Source: JAVBNF01 sp031551725 (GTDB taxonomy: Bacteria > Bacteroidota > Bacteroidia > Bacteroidales > P3). From it: a stretch of DNA of 64,000 nt. The stretch covers positions 3,296-67,295 of the forward strand of contig JAVBNF010000027.1 of NCBI GenBank assembly GCA_031551725.1, read 5' to 3'. Below are positions 1 to 7,370 of the stretch, in pieces. Within the stretch, counting starts at the first letter, position 1. Every line of letters starts with the position of its first letter. The notes beneath the pieces are model-generated. The model saw nothing but the letters and a program-made list of their open reading frames with translations. It was not told the origin of the DNA and made no database searches. The translations under genes were made by a program, and so were the position numbers.

Positions 1-240
1 ACCCATACGCAATGCTTCAGCTTGGCCTTTAATACCGCCTCCGGTGATGTTCGCGTTGATATCAAAGCGATTTTCAGCGGAAACAGTTTCTAAAGCCTGA
101 CGCACCACATATTGCATAATAGCTGTGGGAAAATACTCTTTGTAATCTTTACCGTTTACAACGATATTTCCGGTTCCGGGTTTTACATAAACACGGGCAA
201 CGGCAGTTTTTCTTCTACCTACTTTGTTAAGTACTTCCAT
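1..240 (-). CDS. rpsI: 30S ribosomal protein S9 (3' end outside window)
   Basis: This is a component of the small ribosomal subunit whose C-terminal tail reaches the P site. The 80 visible codons begin MEVLNKVGRRKTAVARVYVK and include the family's basic start GRRKTAVARV and the glycine-rich ITGGGIKGQAEALRMG segment. The C-terminal part with the basic tail lies beyond position 1. The gene starts 3 nt after the rplM stop, the usual rplM-rpsI operon, and shares the promoter found upstream of rplM. No start alternative is needed because the ATG at 238-240 fits the family. Confidence 0.96.
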   Translation of the reverse strand, partial: MEVLNKVGRRKTAVARVYVKPGTGNIVVNGKDYKEYFPTAIMQYVVRQALETVSAENRFDINANITGGGIKGQAEALRMG

Positions 241-243
241 TTT

Positions 244-699
244 TTATTTTAAATCTTTAATGTTAACGATTTTAGGTTGTTGAGCTTCGTGTGGATGCGT
301 GTTTCCAGTGTAAACATGCAAGTTTTTAAACAATGCACTTCCCAAACGGTTTTTAGGCAACATCCCTTTAACTGCTTTTTCAACAACAGCATAAGGCTTT
401 TTGGCCAATAATTCAACAGGCGTAGCAAAGCGCTGTCCACCAGGATAGCCGGTGTGACGTGTGTAAACTTTGTCTGTCATTTTGTGACCGGTCAAACGAA
501 TTTTCTCGGCGTTGATAACGATAACGTTGTCACCACAATCTACGTGCGGAGTGTAGTTTGTTTTGTATTTTCCTCTCAAAAGGTTGGCAATTTCAGAAGC
601 CAAACGTCCGAGTGTTTGATTTTCAGCATCAATCAAAACCCACTCTTTAGTGACAGTGTTTACGTTTGCAGATACCGTTTTGTAGCTCAATGTGTTCAT
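244..699 (-). CDS. rplM: 50S ribosomal protein L13
   Basis: This is an early-assembling protein of the large ribosomal subunit. The 151-residue product has the usual L13 length. Family motifs are WVLIDAENQTLGRLAS near residues 20-35, the GDNVIVINAEKIRLTG block near 56-71, and KGMLPKNRLG near 110-120. It is the first gene of the rplM-rpsI operon. A strong Bacteroidota-type promoter lies about 50 bp upstream of the ATG. The start at 697-699 was chosen because nothing upstream resembles L13. Confidence 0.97.
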   Translation of the reverse strand: MNTLSYKTVSANVNTVTKEWVLIDAENQTLGRLASEIANLLRGKYKTNYTPHVDCGDNVIVINAEKIRLTGHKMTDKVYTRHTGYPGGQRFATPVELLAKKPYAVVEKAVKGMLPKNRLGSALFKNLHVYTGNTHPHEAQQPKIVNIKDLK

Positions 700-750
700 T
701 ATATGCTTTTTTTCTAATTTTTAGTTTTCGCCTTATACAAAAAGGGAGTG

Positions 751-780
751 CAAATTTACGATATTTTTTTGGATTTGCAA
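751..780 (-). promoter_or_regulatory. Promoter of rplM-rpsI
   Basis: On the minus strand TTG (778-780) and TAAATTTG (751-758) are separated by 19 bp. This matches the Bacteroidota primary-sigma consensus TTG/TAnnTTTG. It lies about 50 bp upstream of the rplM ATG. Confidence 0.75.
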
Positions 781-839
781 AGTTTATAAACAGAAAAATG
801 TTTAGAAGTTTTTAATCTGCTGATTTTCAGTATTAATTT

Positions 840-1433
840 CTAACATCCTTGAGTTCGACGGATGGACGCTGTCGATTGCCGTTTTATAGAATCGAAACTC
901 CATGTACGGTTATATATTTTATCATGGAAACTTGTAATTCCTGTACCCCATGTAATGGTAATTTGGTCAATACGAGGATTTTTTGTGTCGGTTAGGTTGA
1001 TTACCTTGCCTACTTTATTTGGATAATCGCCATCGTATGGATTTCCTTCTTGTGAAAGAATAAATGTATTATTGCCTTGCCAAGTATTGAATGTCCATGT
1101 GAAAACGCCGAGTTGATCATCAGCATCGCCTGTTGCATAAATGGAGGTAAAACCTTGTGCGGAATTTCGAAAACCGGAATAAAAACTGCTTGCACACTCA
1201 CAGCTGCATTCGGCAATCATATCCATGGTGTATTTTTCGGTCGCCATTACATTGCTGACTTCTAAATAAATAGTATCTTTGTTGCTGATATATCTTATCA
1301 CATCACCAATCATATAAGGGGAGTAGGCCTGTAGAGAGCCGGGATATTCGGAGCATTTTTTGCGACAAGCGATAAAATTAACTGCAAAGAATACACAAAG
1401 AACAAATATTATAAGTTTTTTAGGTTTATTCAT
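840..1433 (-). CDS. Small secreted lipoprotein of unknown function
   Basis: The product is about 197 residues. It has a lipoprotein signal peptide: a basic start MNKPKKL, a hydrophobic stretch IIFVLCVFFAVNF, and a lipobox ending at the Cys in FIAC. The mature part carries several further cysteines (CSEY, the CSCEC cluster) and a C-terminal half rich in beta-type residues. I recognise no catalytic motif. The start at 1433 is preferred over the longer frame at 1478 because it begins the signal peptide directly and sits just after a good promoter. Likely anchored in the periplasm or outer membrane; function unknown. Confidence 0.65.
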   Translation of the reverse strand: MNKPKKLIIFVLCVFFAVNFIACRKKCSEYPGSLQAYSPYMIGDVIRYISNKDTIYLEVSNVMATEKYTMDMIAECSCECASSFYSGFRNSAQGFTSIYATGDADDQLGVFTWTFNTWQGNNTFILSQEGNPYDGDYPNKVGKVINLTDTKNPRIDQITITWGTGITSFHDKIYNRTWSFDSIKRQSTASIRRTQGC

Positions 1434-1455
1434 TATTTTCAAAATAAGCGTTTTG

Positions 1456-1486
1456 CAAAAATACAATTTATTTTGCAAATTTTCAA
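1456..1486 (-). promoter_or_regulatory. Promoter of the small lipoprotein gene
   Basis: Minus-strand TTG (1484-1486), a 20-bp spacer and TATTTTTG (1456-1463) fit the Bacteroidota consensus. The predicted transcript would start near 1450, which supports the ATG at 1433 over the one at 1478. Confidence 0.65.
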
Positions 1487-1490
1487 ATAT

Positions 1491-2381
1491 TTAATGTCGT
1501 GGATGATATTTGTCGATGGTTTCGCGTAAAAACCTGCGGTCGAGGTGCATATAAATTTCAGTAGTTGTGATGGATTCGTGTCCGAGCATTTCCTGCACCA
1601 CCCGCAAATCGGCGCCGCGTTCAACCAAATGGGTGGCAAAGGAATGGCGGAAGGTGTGCGGACTGATTTTTTTCTTCAAGCCGATGTTTTCGACGGTTTG
1701 CTTAATCATTAAAAAAATCATCACACGCGAAAGTTTGCTTCCCCGCCGGTTTAAGAAGACAATGTCTTCGTTTCCTTTTTTTATACTAATATGTACCCGG
1801 ATTTGTTCCAAATAAATTTTCAGTTGTTTGATAGCTGTTTGTCCGATTGGTATTAAGCGCTCTTTGTTGCCTTTTCCAATTACGCGAATAAATCCTTCAT
1901 CTAAATATAAATTGGAAATTCGCAGTTCTGTGAGTTCGGAAACGCGCAATCCGCAAGCGTAAAGCACTTCGAGGATGGTTTTGTTGCGCTGGCCTTCGGG
2001 TTTACTCAAATCGATGGACACGATTAATTTTTCGATGTCTTCAATCGAAAGCGTATCGGGCAGTTTGCGGCTGAGTTTGGGCGCTTCTATTAATTCGACC
2101 GGCGATTCCTTGATGATTTCTTCCAGTTCCAGATATTTATAATAAGCACGAATGCCGCTTAAGATGCGGGCTTGCGAATGCTCGTTTAATCCCAAATCGT
2201 GAATATAAGCCAAAAAATCCTGAATGGTTTTCAAGGATAATTTTTCGATGGGCGAAGCAATGTTTTTTATTTCCAAATACGATTGCAACATTTCCACATC
2301 ATGCAAATAGGCATGGATGCTGTTTGGAGAAAGGGATTTTTCCAAACGGAGATATATTTGAAAATCGCGGAAGTTTTTCAT
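1491..2381 (-). CDS. xerD: Site-specific tyrosine recombinase XerD
   Basis: This cytoplasmic recombinase resolves chromosome dimers at dif together with XerC. The 296-residue product has the normal XerC/D length. The N-terminal SAM-like core-binding domain occupies residues 1-100. The catalytic residues are visible: Arg146 (CGLRVSEL), Lys170, His242 and Arg245 (HTFRHSFATH), His268 (LGHESITTTEIY) and nucleophile Tyr277. Nothing nearby suggests an integron or mobile element, so it is the housekeeping enzyme. XerC and XerD are hard to separate by sequence alone; XerD is preferred for the LGH-ESITTTEIYMH pattern. Confidence 0.9.
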   Translation of the reverse strand: MKNFRDFQIYLRLEKSLSPNSIHAYLHDVEMLQSYLEIKNIASPIEKLSLKTIQDFLAYIHDLGLNEHSQARILSGIRAYYKYLELEEIIKESPVELIEAPKLSRKLPDTLSIEDIEKLIVSIDLSKPEGQRNKTILEVLYACGLRVSELTELRISNLYLDEGFIRVIGKGNKERLIPIGQTAIKQLKIYLEQIRVHISIKKGNEDIVFLNRRGSKLSRVMIFLMIKQTVENIGLKKKISPHTFRHSFATHLVERGADLRVVQEMLGHESITTTEIYMHLDRRFLRETIDKYHPRH

Positions 2382-2451
2382 GGAAAAAGTTTGGATAGTT
2401 CAAGTGGTTCGGTGGTTTAGGTGAAACTTCCTAAATCTCCTAAACTTTTTA

Positions 2452-4356
2452 CTATTCTTTATTAATCATTCTAATAATCGCCTCCGCATCAAATCCGCAG
2501 TCGTGCGTGAGTTGGGAAATGCTTCCCTGCTCCACAAAATGATCGGGAACACCGAGGGCTTGAATGTGGATGTTGTATTTATTTTCCAAAATAAATTCTG
2601 CCACAGCTGATCCGAAACCGCCTTTAATGACGCCGTCTTCCACGGTAATGATACGGCTGAAATTTTTACAGATTTCGTGCAGCATTTCTTCATCCAGCGG
2701 TTTTAAGAAAATGAAATTGTAATGTGCCGCATTTTTTCCTGTGAAATCAAGTTGTTCACACGCTTTTGCGGCTTCTATTCCGGCATGACCGAAGGATAAA
2801 ATAGCAATATTTTCGCCTGTTTTCAAACATCTTGCTTTTCCAACCGGCAGTTTTTTCATTTTATTTTTCCAATCCTGAATGCTTCCTTTTCCGCGCGGAT
2901 AGCGGATCACGAAAGGCATGTCCGTTTCTTCTGCCGTGAACATCAGATTGCGCAAATCGTGTTCGTGCATGGGAGCAGAAATAATCAAATCGGGAATCGG
3001 ACGGAAATAAGCCAAATCGAAAACACCGTGATGAGTAGGCCCGTCTTCGCCAACAATTCCGGCGCGATCCAAGCAAAGCACGACCGGCAATTTCTGTAAA
3101 GCAACATCGTGAATAACTTGATCGTAGGCGCGCTGCATGAAGGATGAATAAATATTGCAAAACGGTTTCAATCCCTGTGATGCTAATCCTGCCGCGAAAG
3201 TTACAGCATGCTGTTCGGCAATACCAACATCGAATGTGCGCTCCGGCATTTTGTCCATCATGATATTCATGGAACAACCGGAAGGCATGGCGGGCGTAAT
3301 GCCGACAATAGATTGGTTTTTGGTTGCCAATTCCAATAAGGTATGTCCGAAAACATCTTGAAAACGCAAGTATGGCGAAGCATTTTCAACAGGCGCAAGC
3401 TGTCCGGTTTTACTGTCGAACAAGCCGGGTGCGTGATACAAAATCGGATCTTTTTCGGCAACGTCCAAACCTTTGCCTTTTTTGGTAACAATATGCAAAA
3501 CTTTCGGACCTTGAATGTGCTTTAAGCGGTTTAAAATTTTTGTGAGTTCTTTGATGTCATGCCCGTCAACCGGCCCAAAATAGCGGAAGTTGAACGACTC
3601 AAAGAGGTTGCTGGTACCTCTGAACAAAAACGATTTCAAAGCTCCCAAAAATACTTGAATAAAATGTACCGGACTGCTTTTTCTACTGTGGGAATTCCCT
3701 CCCAAGAGGTTCCAGATTTTATTTTTAAAACGATTATAAGAGCGCGATGCCGTGATGTTTGTGAAATAGCGGTTTAATGCGCCAACGCTTTTATCAATTG
3801 CGATGCCGTTATCGTTTAAAATCACAAGCAGATTTCCATTTTCGGCGCCTGCCTGATTGAGGGCTTCGAAAGCCATTCCGCCGGTAAGCGCCCCATCGCC
3901 AATAACCGCAATGTGCTGGCGGTCTTTTTCTCCTTTGAGTTGTGAGGCAACAGACATTCCTAAGGCCGCAGAAATAGAGGTTGACGAGTGTCCTGTTCCG
4001 AACGCATCGTATTCGCTTTCGCTCATTTTTGGGAAACCGCTGATGCCGCCATAGGTGCGTTGTGTATTGAAAATATCTTTCCGGCCGGTAAGAATTTTAT
4101 GTGCATACGCTTGATGGCCGACATCCCAAATGACGCGGTCGTAGGGCGTGTTGAAGACATAATGCAATGCCACCGTAAGTTCTACCGTTCCCAAACTTGC
4201 GCCCAGATGACCCGGACGATGCGACACCACATCAATGATGTATTGCCGCACTTCCTTACTCAATTGCGGAAGCTGGTCGTGACGCAGTTTCTTTACGTCT
4301 TCGGGTGAATTTATTTTTCTTAATATTTCTCCTTGTTGAATGGTATTGTTACTCAT
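2452..4356 (-). CDS. dxs: 1-deoxy-D-xylulose-5-phosphate synthase
   Basis: This thiamine-diphosphate enzyme condenses pyruvate and glyceraldehyde 3-phosphate, the first step of the MEP isoprenoid pathway. It also supplies thiamine and pyridoxal precursors. The 634-residue length is normal. The thiamine/Mg site IGDGALTGGMAFEALNQAG...NDN is near residues 150-185. The transketolase pyrimidine-binding domain contains GIAEQHAVTFAAGLA and DRAGIVGEDGPTHHGVFD, and a transketolase C domain follows. It lies between polA and xerD in the same orientation, 70 and 41 bp from its neighbours, with simple repeats in both gaps. Confidence 0.96.
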   Translation of the reverse strand: MSNNTIQQGEILRKINSPEDVKKLRHDQLPQLSKEVRQYIIDVVSHRPGHLGASLGTVELTVALHYVFNTPYDRVIWDVGHQAYAHKILTGRKDIFNTQRTYGGISGFPKMSESEYDAFGTGHSSTSISAALGMSVASQLKGEKDRQHIAVIGDGALTGGMAFEALNQAGAENGNLLVILNDNGIAIDKSVGALNRYFTNITASRSYNRFKNKIWNLLGGNSHSRKSSPVHFIQVFLGALKSFLFRGTSNLFESFNFRYFGPVDGHDIKELTKILNRLKHIQGPKVLHIVTKKGKGLDVAEKDPILYHAPGLFDSKTGQLAPVENASPYLRFQDVFGHTLLELATKNQSIVGITPAMPSGCSMNIMMDKMPERTFDVGIAEQHAVTFAAGLASQGLKPFCNIYSSFMQRAYDQVIHDVALQKLPVVLCLDRAGIVGEDGPTHHGVFDLAYFRPIPDLIISAPMHEHDLRNLMFTAEETDMPFVIRYPRGKGSIQDWKNKMKKLPVGKARCLKTGENIAILSFGHAGIEAAKACEQLDFTGKNAAHYNFIFLKPLDEEMLHEICKNFSRIITVEDGVIKGGFGSAVAEFILENKYNIHIQALGVPDHFVEQGSISQLTHDCGFDAEAIIRMINKE

Positions 4357-4397
4357 TTATTCTCTCGTTAACTTGTCAACTCGTTAACTCGTCTCCT

Positions 4398-7259
4398 CTA
4401 ATGGGCTTCGAGCCAGTTTTGTGCTGTTTTTATTTCTACTTCTATCGGTACATTCAATTGCAACGCATGTTTCATTTCGTGTTCTACAATTTGGCGGACT
4501 TCATCTACCTCCGGTTTGTAAACATCAAGCACCAACTCATCGTGTACTTGCAACACCATTTTCGATTTCAGATTTTTCTTTTCGAAAGCGTCGTGAATGC
4601 GGATCATTGCAATTTTAATCATGTCGGCCGAAGAGCCTTGCAGCGGTGCGTTGATGGCATTTCGTTCGGCATATTCGCGAAGGGTTCTGTTTGCGGAATT
4701 GATGTCGTGCAAATAGCGGCGGCGTCCGCATAATGTTTCCACATAGCCCTGTTCGCGCGCTTTTTCAACAATTGATATCATGTATTTATGAACGCCTGGG
4801 TATTGTTCGAAATAATTGCGGATGATTTCGGCAGCATCACTTTTGGGAATGCCCAAACGATCGGCCAATCCGAAAGCGGAAATCCCGTAAATAATGCCAA
4901 AATTAACCATTTTCGAATGACGACGCATTTCGGAAGTTACTTCTTCCAAAGGCACCTTATACACTTTTGCAGCAGTTGCGGTATGAATGTCGATGTTGTT
5001 TTTAAACGCATCCAGCATGTGTTCATCGCCGCTCATTTCAGCCATGAGGCGCAATTCGATTTGCGAATAATCGGCCGCCATTAAAACATAATCTTCGTTG
5101 CGCGGAATAAATGCTTTGCGAATCTCGCGTCCTCGTTCGGTACGGATGGGAATGTTTTGTAAATTCGGATTTGTAGAACTTAAACGGCCGGTAGCAGTTA
5201 CTGCCTGGTTAAACGATGTATGCAAACGTCCGGTTTTCGGATTAATCAATGCCGGCAAGGCTTCGACGTAAGTCGATTTTAACTTGGTAAGCGAGCGGTA
5301 ATCCAAAATCAGTTGTACAATCGGATGTTTGTGCGCAATTTTCGAGAGAATGTCTTCACTGGTGGAATATTGTTGAGATTTGCCGGTTTTCTTGGCTTTT
5401 TCAACAATTTTCATTTTGTCGAAAAGTACATCTCCCAGTTGTTTTGGAGATGCAATATTAAAAGAGCCGCCGGCAGCTTCATAGATTTGTCGCTCTACTT
5501 CGCGAATTTCGCTGCTCAAATTCTGCGCATATTCGCCCAGCATTTTTTCATCAATCCTCACACCTTCACGCTCGATGCTTGCGAGCACGGGCATGAGCGG
5601 CATTTCGATGTTGCGGAATAAAAATTCGAGTTTGTCTTTTTTCAATTCCGGTATTAATACGTCGTGCAATTGTAAAGTGATGTCGGCATCTTCGCCGGCG
5701 TATTCTTTCACTTGATCCACATTCACACTGCGCATATTTCCTTGTTTGGCGCCTTTTTTGCCAATCAATTCTTCAATTGAAACGGTAGAATAATCCAAAT
5801 ATGCTTTCGCTAAAAAGTCCATGTTGTGGCGCGAATCGGGATCAATAATGTAATGCGCCAGCATGGTATCGAACAAGGTTCCCTTCACGGAAATGCCGTA
5901 ATTTGCAAGTACCGTGATGTCGTATTTTAGATTTTGCCCGACTTTTTCGATTGTTTCATTTGCAAAAAAATCTTTGAATTCATCAATAATAGCTTGCGAT
6001 TCGGCTTGGCTTTCCGGAAACGGAACATAAAATGCTTTATTTTTTTCGAAACTGATTGCCAATCCGACCAATTCCGCGTAAAGCGCGTCGATATTGGTTG
6101 TTTCGGTATCAAAACAAACTATTTTTTGCTGATTTAATTGTGCGATTAAATCCGTGCGTTTTTCTTTGGTGTCAACCAAAACATAGGTATGTTCGGTGTT
6201 GCTCAGGCGCGGCGAATGATCTTCAATGCCGGTGAGTTCAGAGAAAAGATCGGGGGCGGAAAATAGATCGGGCGACGAGTGACGAGTGACGGGTGACGGG
6301 GTACGAGACGAGGTTTGAGGATTGAGGTTTGAGGATTGTAGGGGCTCAATATTTTGAGCCTTTCCAGAAGGTTTTAACGATAGATTTGTGAAAACCCGTT
6401 TTGCGAAAGCGTGCAGTTCCAGTTCATCCAACAGCGGTTTGAGTTTTGCCGGATCAGGCTCTTTTAAGCGCAAAGCGTCTTCATCAAAATCAACAGGCAC
6501 ATCGAGAATAATGGTTGCAAGCATTTTCGAATCGATGGCCATTTGTTTGTTTTGCTCGACTTTCAAACGCTCTTTTTCGTTTTTAATTTCGTGCGTATTG
6601 GCAAGCAGATTTTCAATGGAACCGAATTGCTGAATCAAGGCTTTGGCTTTTACTTCGCCAATGCCGGGAATGCCGGGAATATTGTCGGCGGCATCGCCCC
6701 AAAGTCCGAGAATATCAATAACCTGTTCGGGGCGTTCGACTCCGAAGCGTTCGCACACTTCTTTCACACCCCAGATTTCAGCGCCATTGCCGAATTTCGG
6801 CGGTTTATACATCCAAATGCAATCGGAAACCAACTGTCCGAAATCTTTGTCGGGGGTCATCATATACGTGCAAAAGCCTTGTTTTTCGGCTTTTTTAGCA
6901 AGTGTTCCGATCACATCGTCGGCTTCGTATCCGTCCACATACAAAACAGGAATATCAAAGGCTTCGATGAGTTGCTGAACATAAGGGATAGAACCTAAAA
7001 GATCTTCCGGCGCTTTTTCGCGATGCGCTTTGTAATCGACAAATTCCGTATGGCGAACCGTAGGCGCGTGAGTATCAAATGCCACGCCGATATGTGTTGG
7101 CTTTTCTTTTTGAATAACGTCGTACAACGTATTTGCAAAACCTAAAATGGCAGACGTATTTAGACCTTTCGAGTTGATACGCGGATTTTTATTTAATGCG
7201 TAAAAAGCCCGATAAATTAAGGCCATGGCATCTAAGAGAAATAATTTTTTAGGTTGCAT
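4398..7259 (-). CDS. polA: DNA polymerase I
   Basis: This enzyme processes Okazaki fragments and fills repair gaps. The 953-residue product has three parts. The 5'-3' exonuclease (about 1-290) includes the GDAADNIPGIPGIG helix-hairpin-helix. The 3'-5' proofreading domain (about 350-540) keeps the acidic FDTETT motif. The polymerase domain follows with LMAADYSQIELR, the RRHSKMVNFGIIYG finger helix and VHDELV. The linker at residues ~299-337 is unusual because it is encoded by sequence that otherwise occurs between genes (positions 6250-6365). It is low in complexity and rich in Ser/Pro/Thr. The reading frame stays open, so the enzyme is probably functional. Confidence 0.96.
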   Translation of the reverse strand: MQPKKLFLLDAMALIYRAFYALNKNPRINSKGLNTSAILGFANTLYDVIQKEKPTHIGVAFDTHAPTVRHTEFVDYKAHREKAPEDLLGSIPYVQQLIEAFDIPVLYVDGYEADDVIGTLAKKAEKQGFCTYMMTPDKDFGQLVSDCIWMYKPPKFGNGAEIWGVKEVCERFGVERPEQVIDILGLWGDAADNIPGIPGIGEVKAKALIQQFGSIENLLANTHEIKNEKERLKVEQNKQMAIDSKMLATIILDVPVDFDEDALRLKEPDPAKLKPLLDELELHAFAKRVFTNLSLKPSGKAQNIEPLQSSNLNPQTSSRTPSPVTRHSSPDLFSAPDLFSELTGIEDHSPRLSNTEHTYVLVDTKEKRTDLIAQLNQQKIVCFDTETTNIDALYAELVGLAISFEKNKAFYVPFPESQAESQAIIDEFKDFFANETIEKVGQNLKYDITVLANYGISVKGTLFDTMLAHYIIDPDSRHNMDFLAKAYLDYSTVSIEELIGKKGAKQGNMRSVNVDQVKEYAGEDADITLQLHDVLIPELKKDKLEFLFRNIEMPLMPVLASIEREGVRIDEKMLGEYAQNLSSEIREVERQIYEAAGGSFNIASPKQLGDVLFDKMKIVEKAKKTGKSQQYSTSEDILSKIAHKHPIVQLILDYRSLTKLKSTYVEALPALINPKTGRLHTSFNQAVTATGRLSSTNPNLQNIPIRTERGREIRKAFIPRNEDYVLMAADYSQIELRLMAEMSGDEHMLDAFKNNIDIHTATAAKVYKVPLEEVTSEMRRHSKMVNFGIIYGISAFGLADRLGIPKSDAAEIIRNYFEQYPGVHKYMISIVEKAREQGYVETLCGRRRYLHDINSANRTLREYAERNAINAPLQGSSADMIKIAMIRIHDAFEKKNLKSKMVLQVHDELVLDVYKPEVDEVRQIVEHEMKHALQLNVPIEVEIKTAQNWLEAH
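6255..6362. repeat. Intergenic-type repeats inside polA
   Basis: This stretch contains tandem GACGAGTGAC units, GAGGTTTGAGGATTGAG units and the palindrome GTAGGGGCTC...GAGCC (6338-6360). The same palindrome forms the terminator at 54254-54289, and GGATTGAGG units form the hairpin before recX. Here they encode the linker between the two exonuclease domains of PolA. Confidence 0.7.
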
Positions 7260-7299
7260 AAATAAGTTTCAAAGTTTCTGGTTTCTTGTTTCTGGAGCC

Positions 7300-7360
7300 T
7301 TTGACCGCAGTATCTGCACGTTCGTCATTGCGAGCGCAGCGTAGCAATCCGGTTCAAATG
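7300..7360. repeat. Dispersed palindromic repeat (CGTCATTGCGAGC type)
   Basis: The gap between polA and the porW-like gene carries CGTCATTGCGAGCGCAGCG followed by TAGCAATCCGG. This looks like a REP-type repeat widespread in Bacteroidota genomes. Only one copy is seen in the window. Confidence 0.45.
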
Positions 7361-7370
7361 GGCTCTATCT

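Noticed and set aside
1491..2381. Tyrosine recombinase as a sign of an integrated element.
   Set aside because: It has normal XerD length and motifs, housekeeping neighbours, and no att repeats or phage genes nearby.
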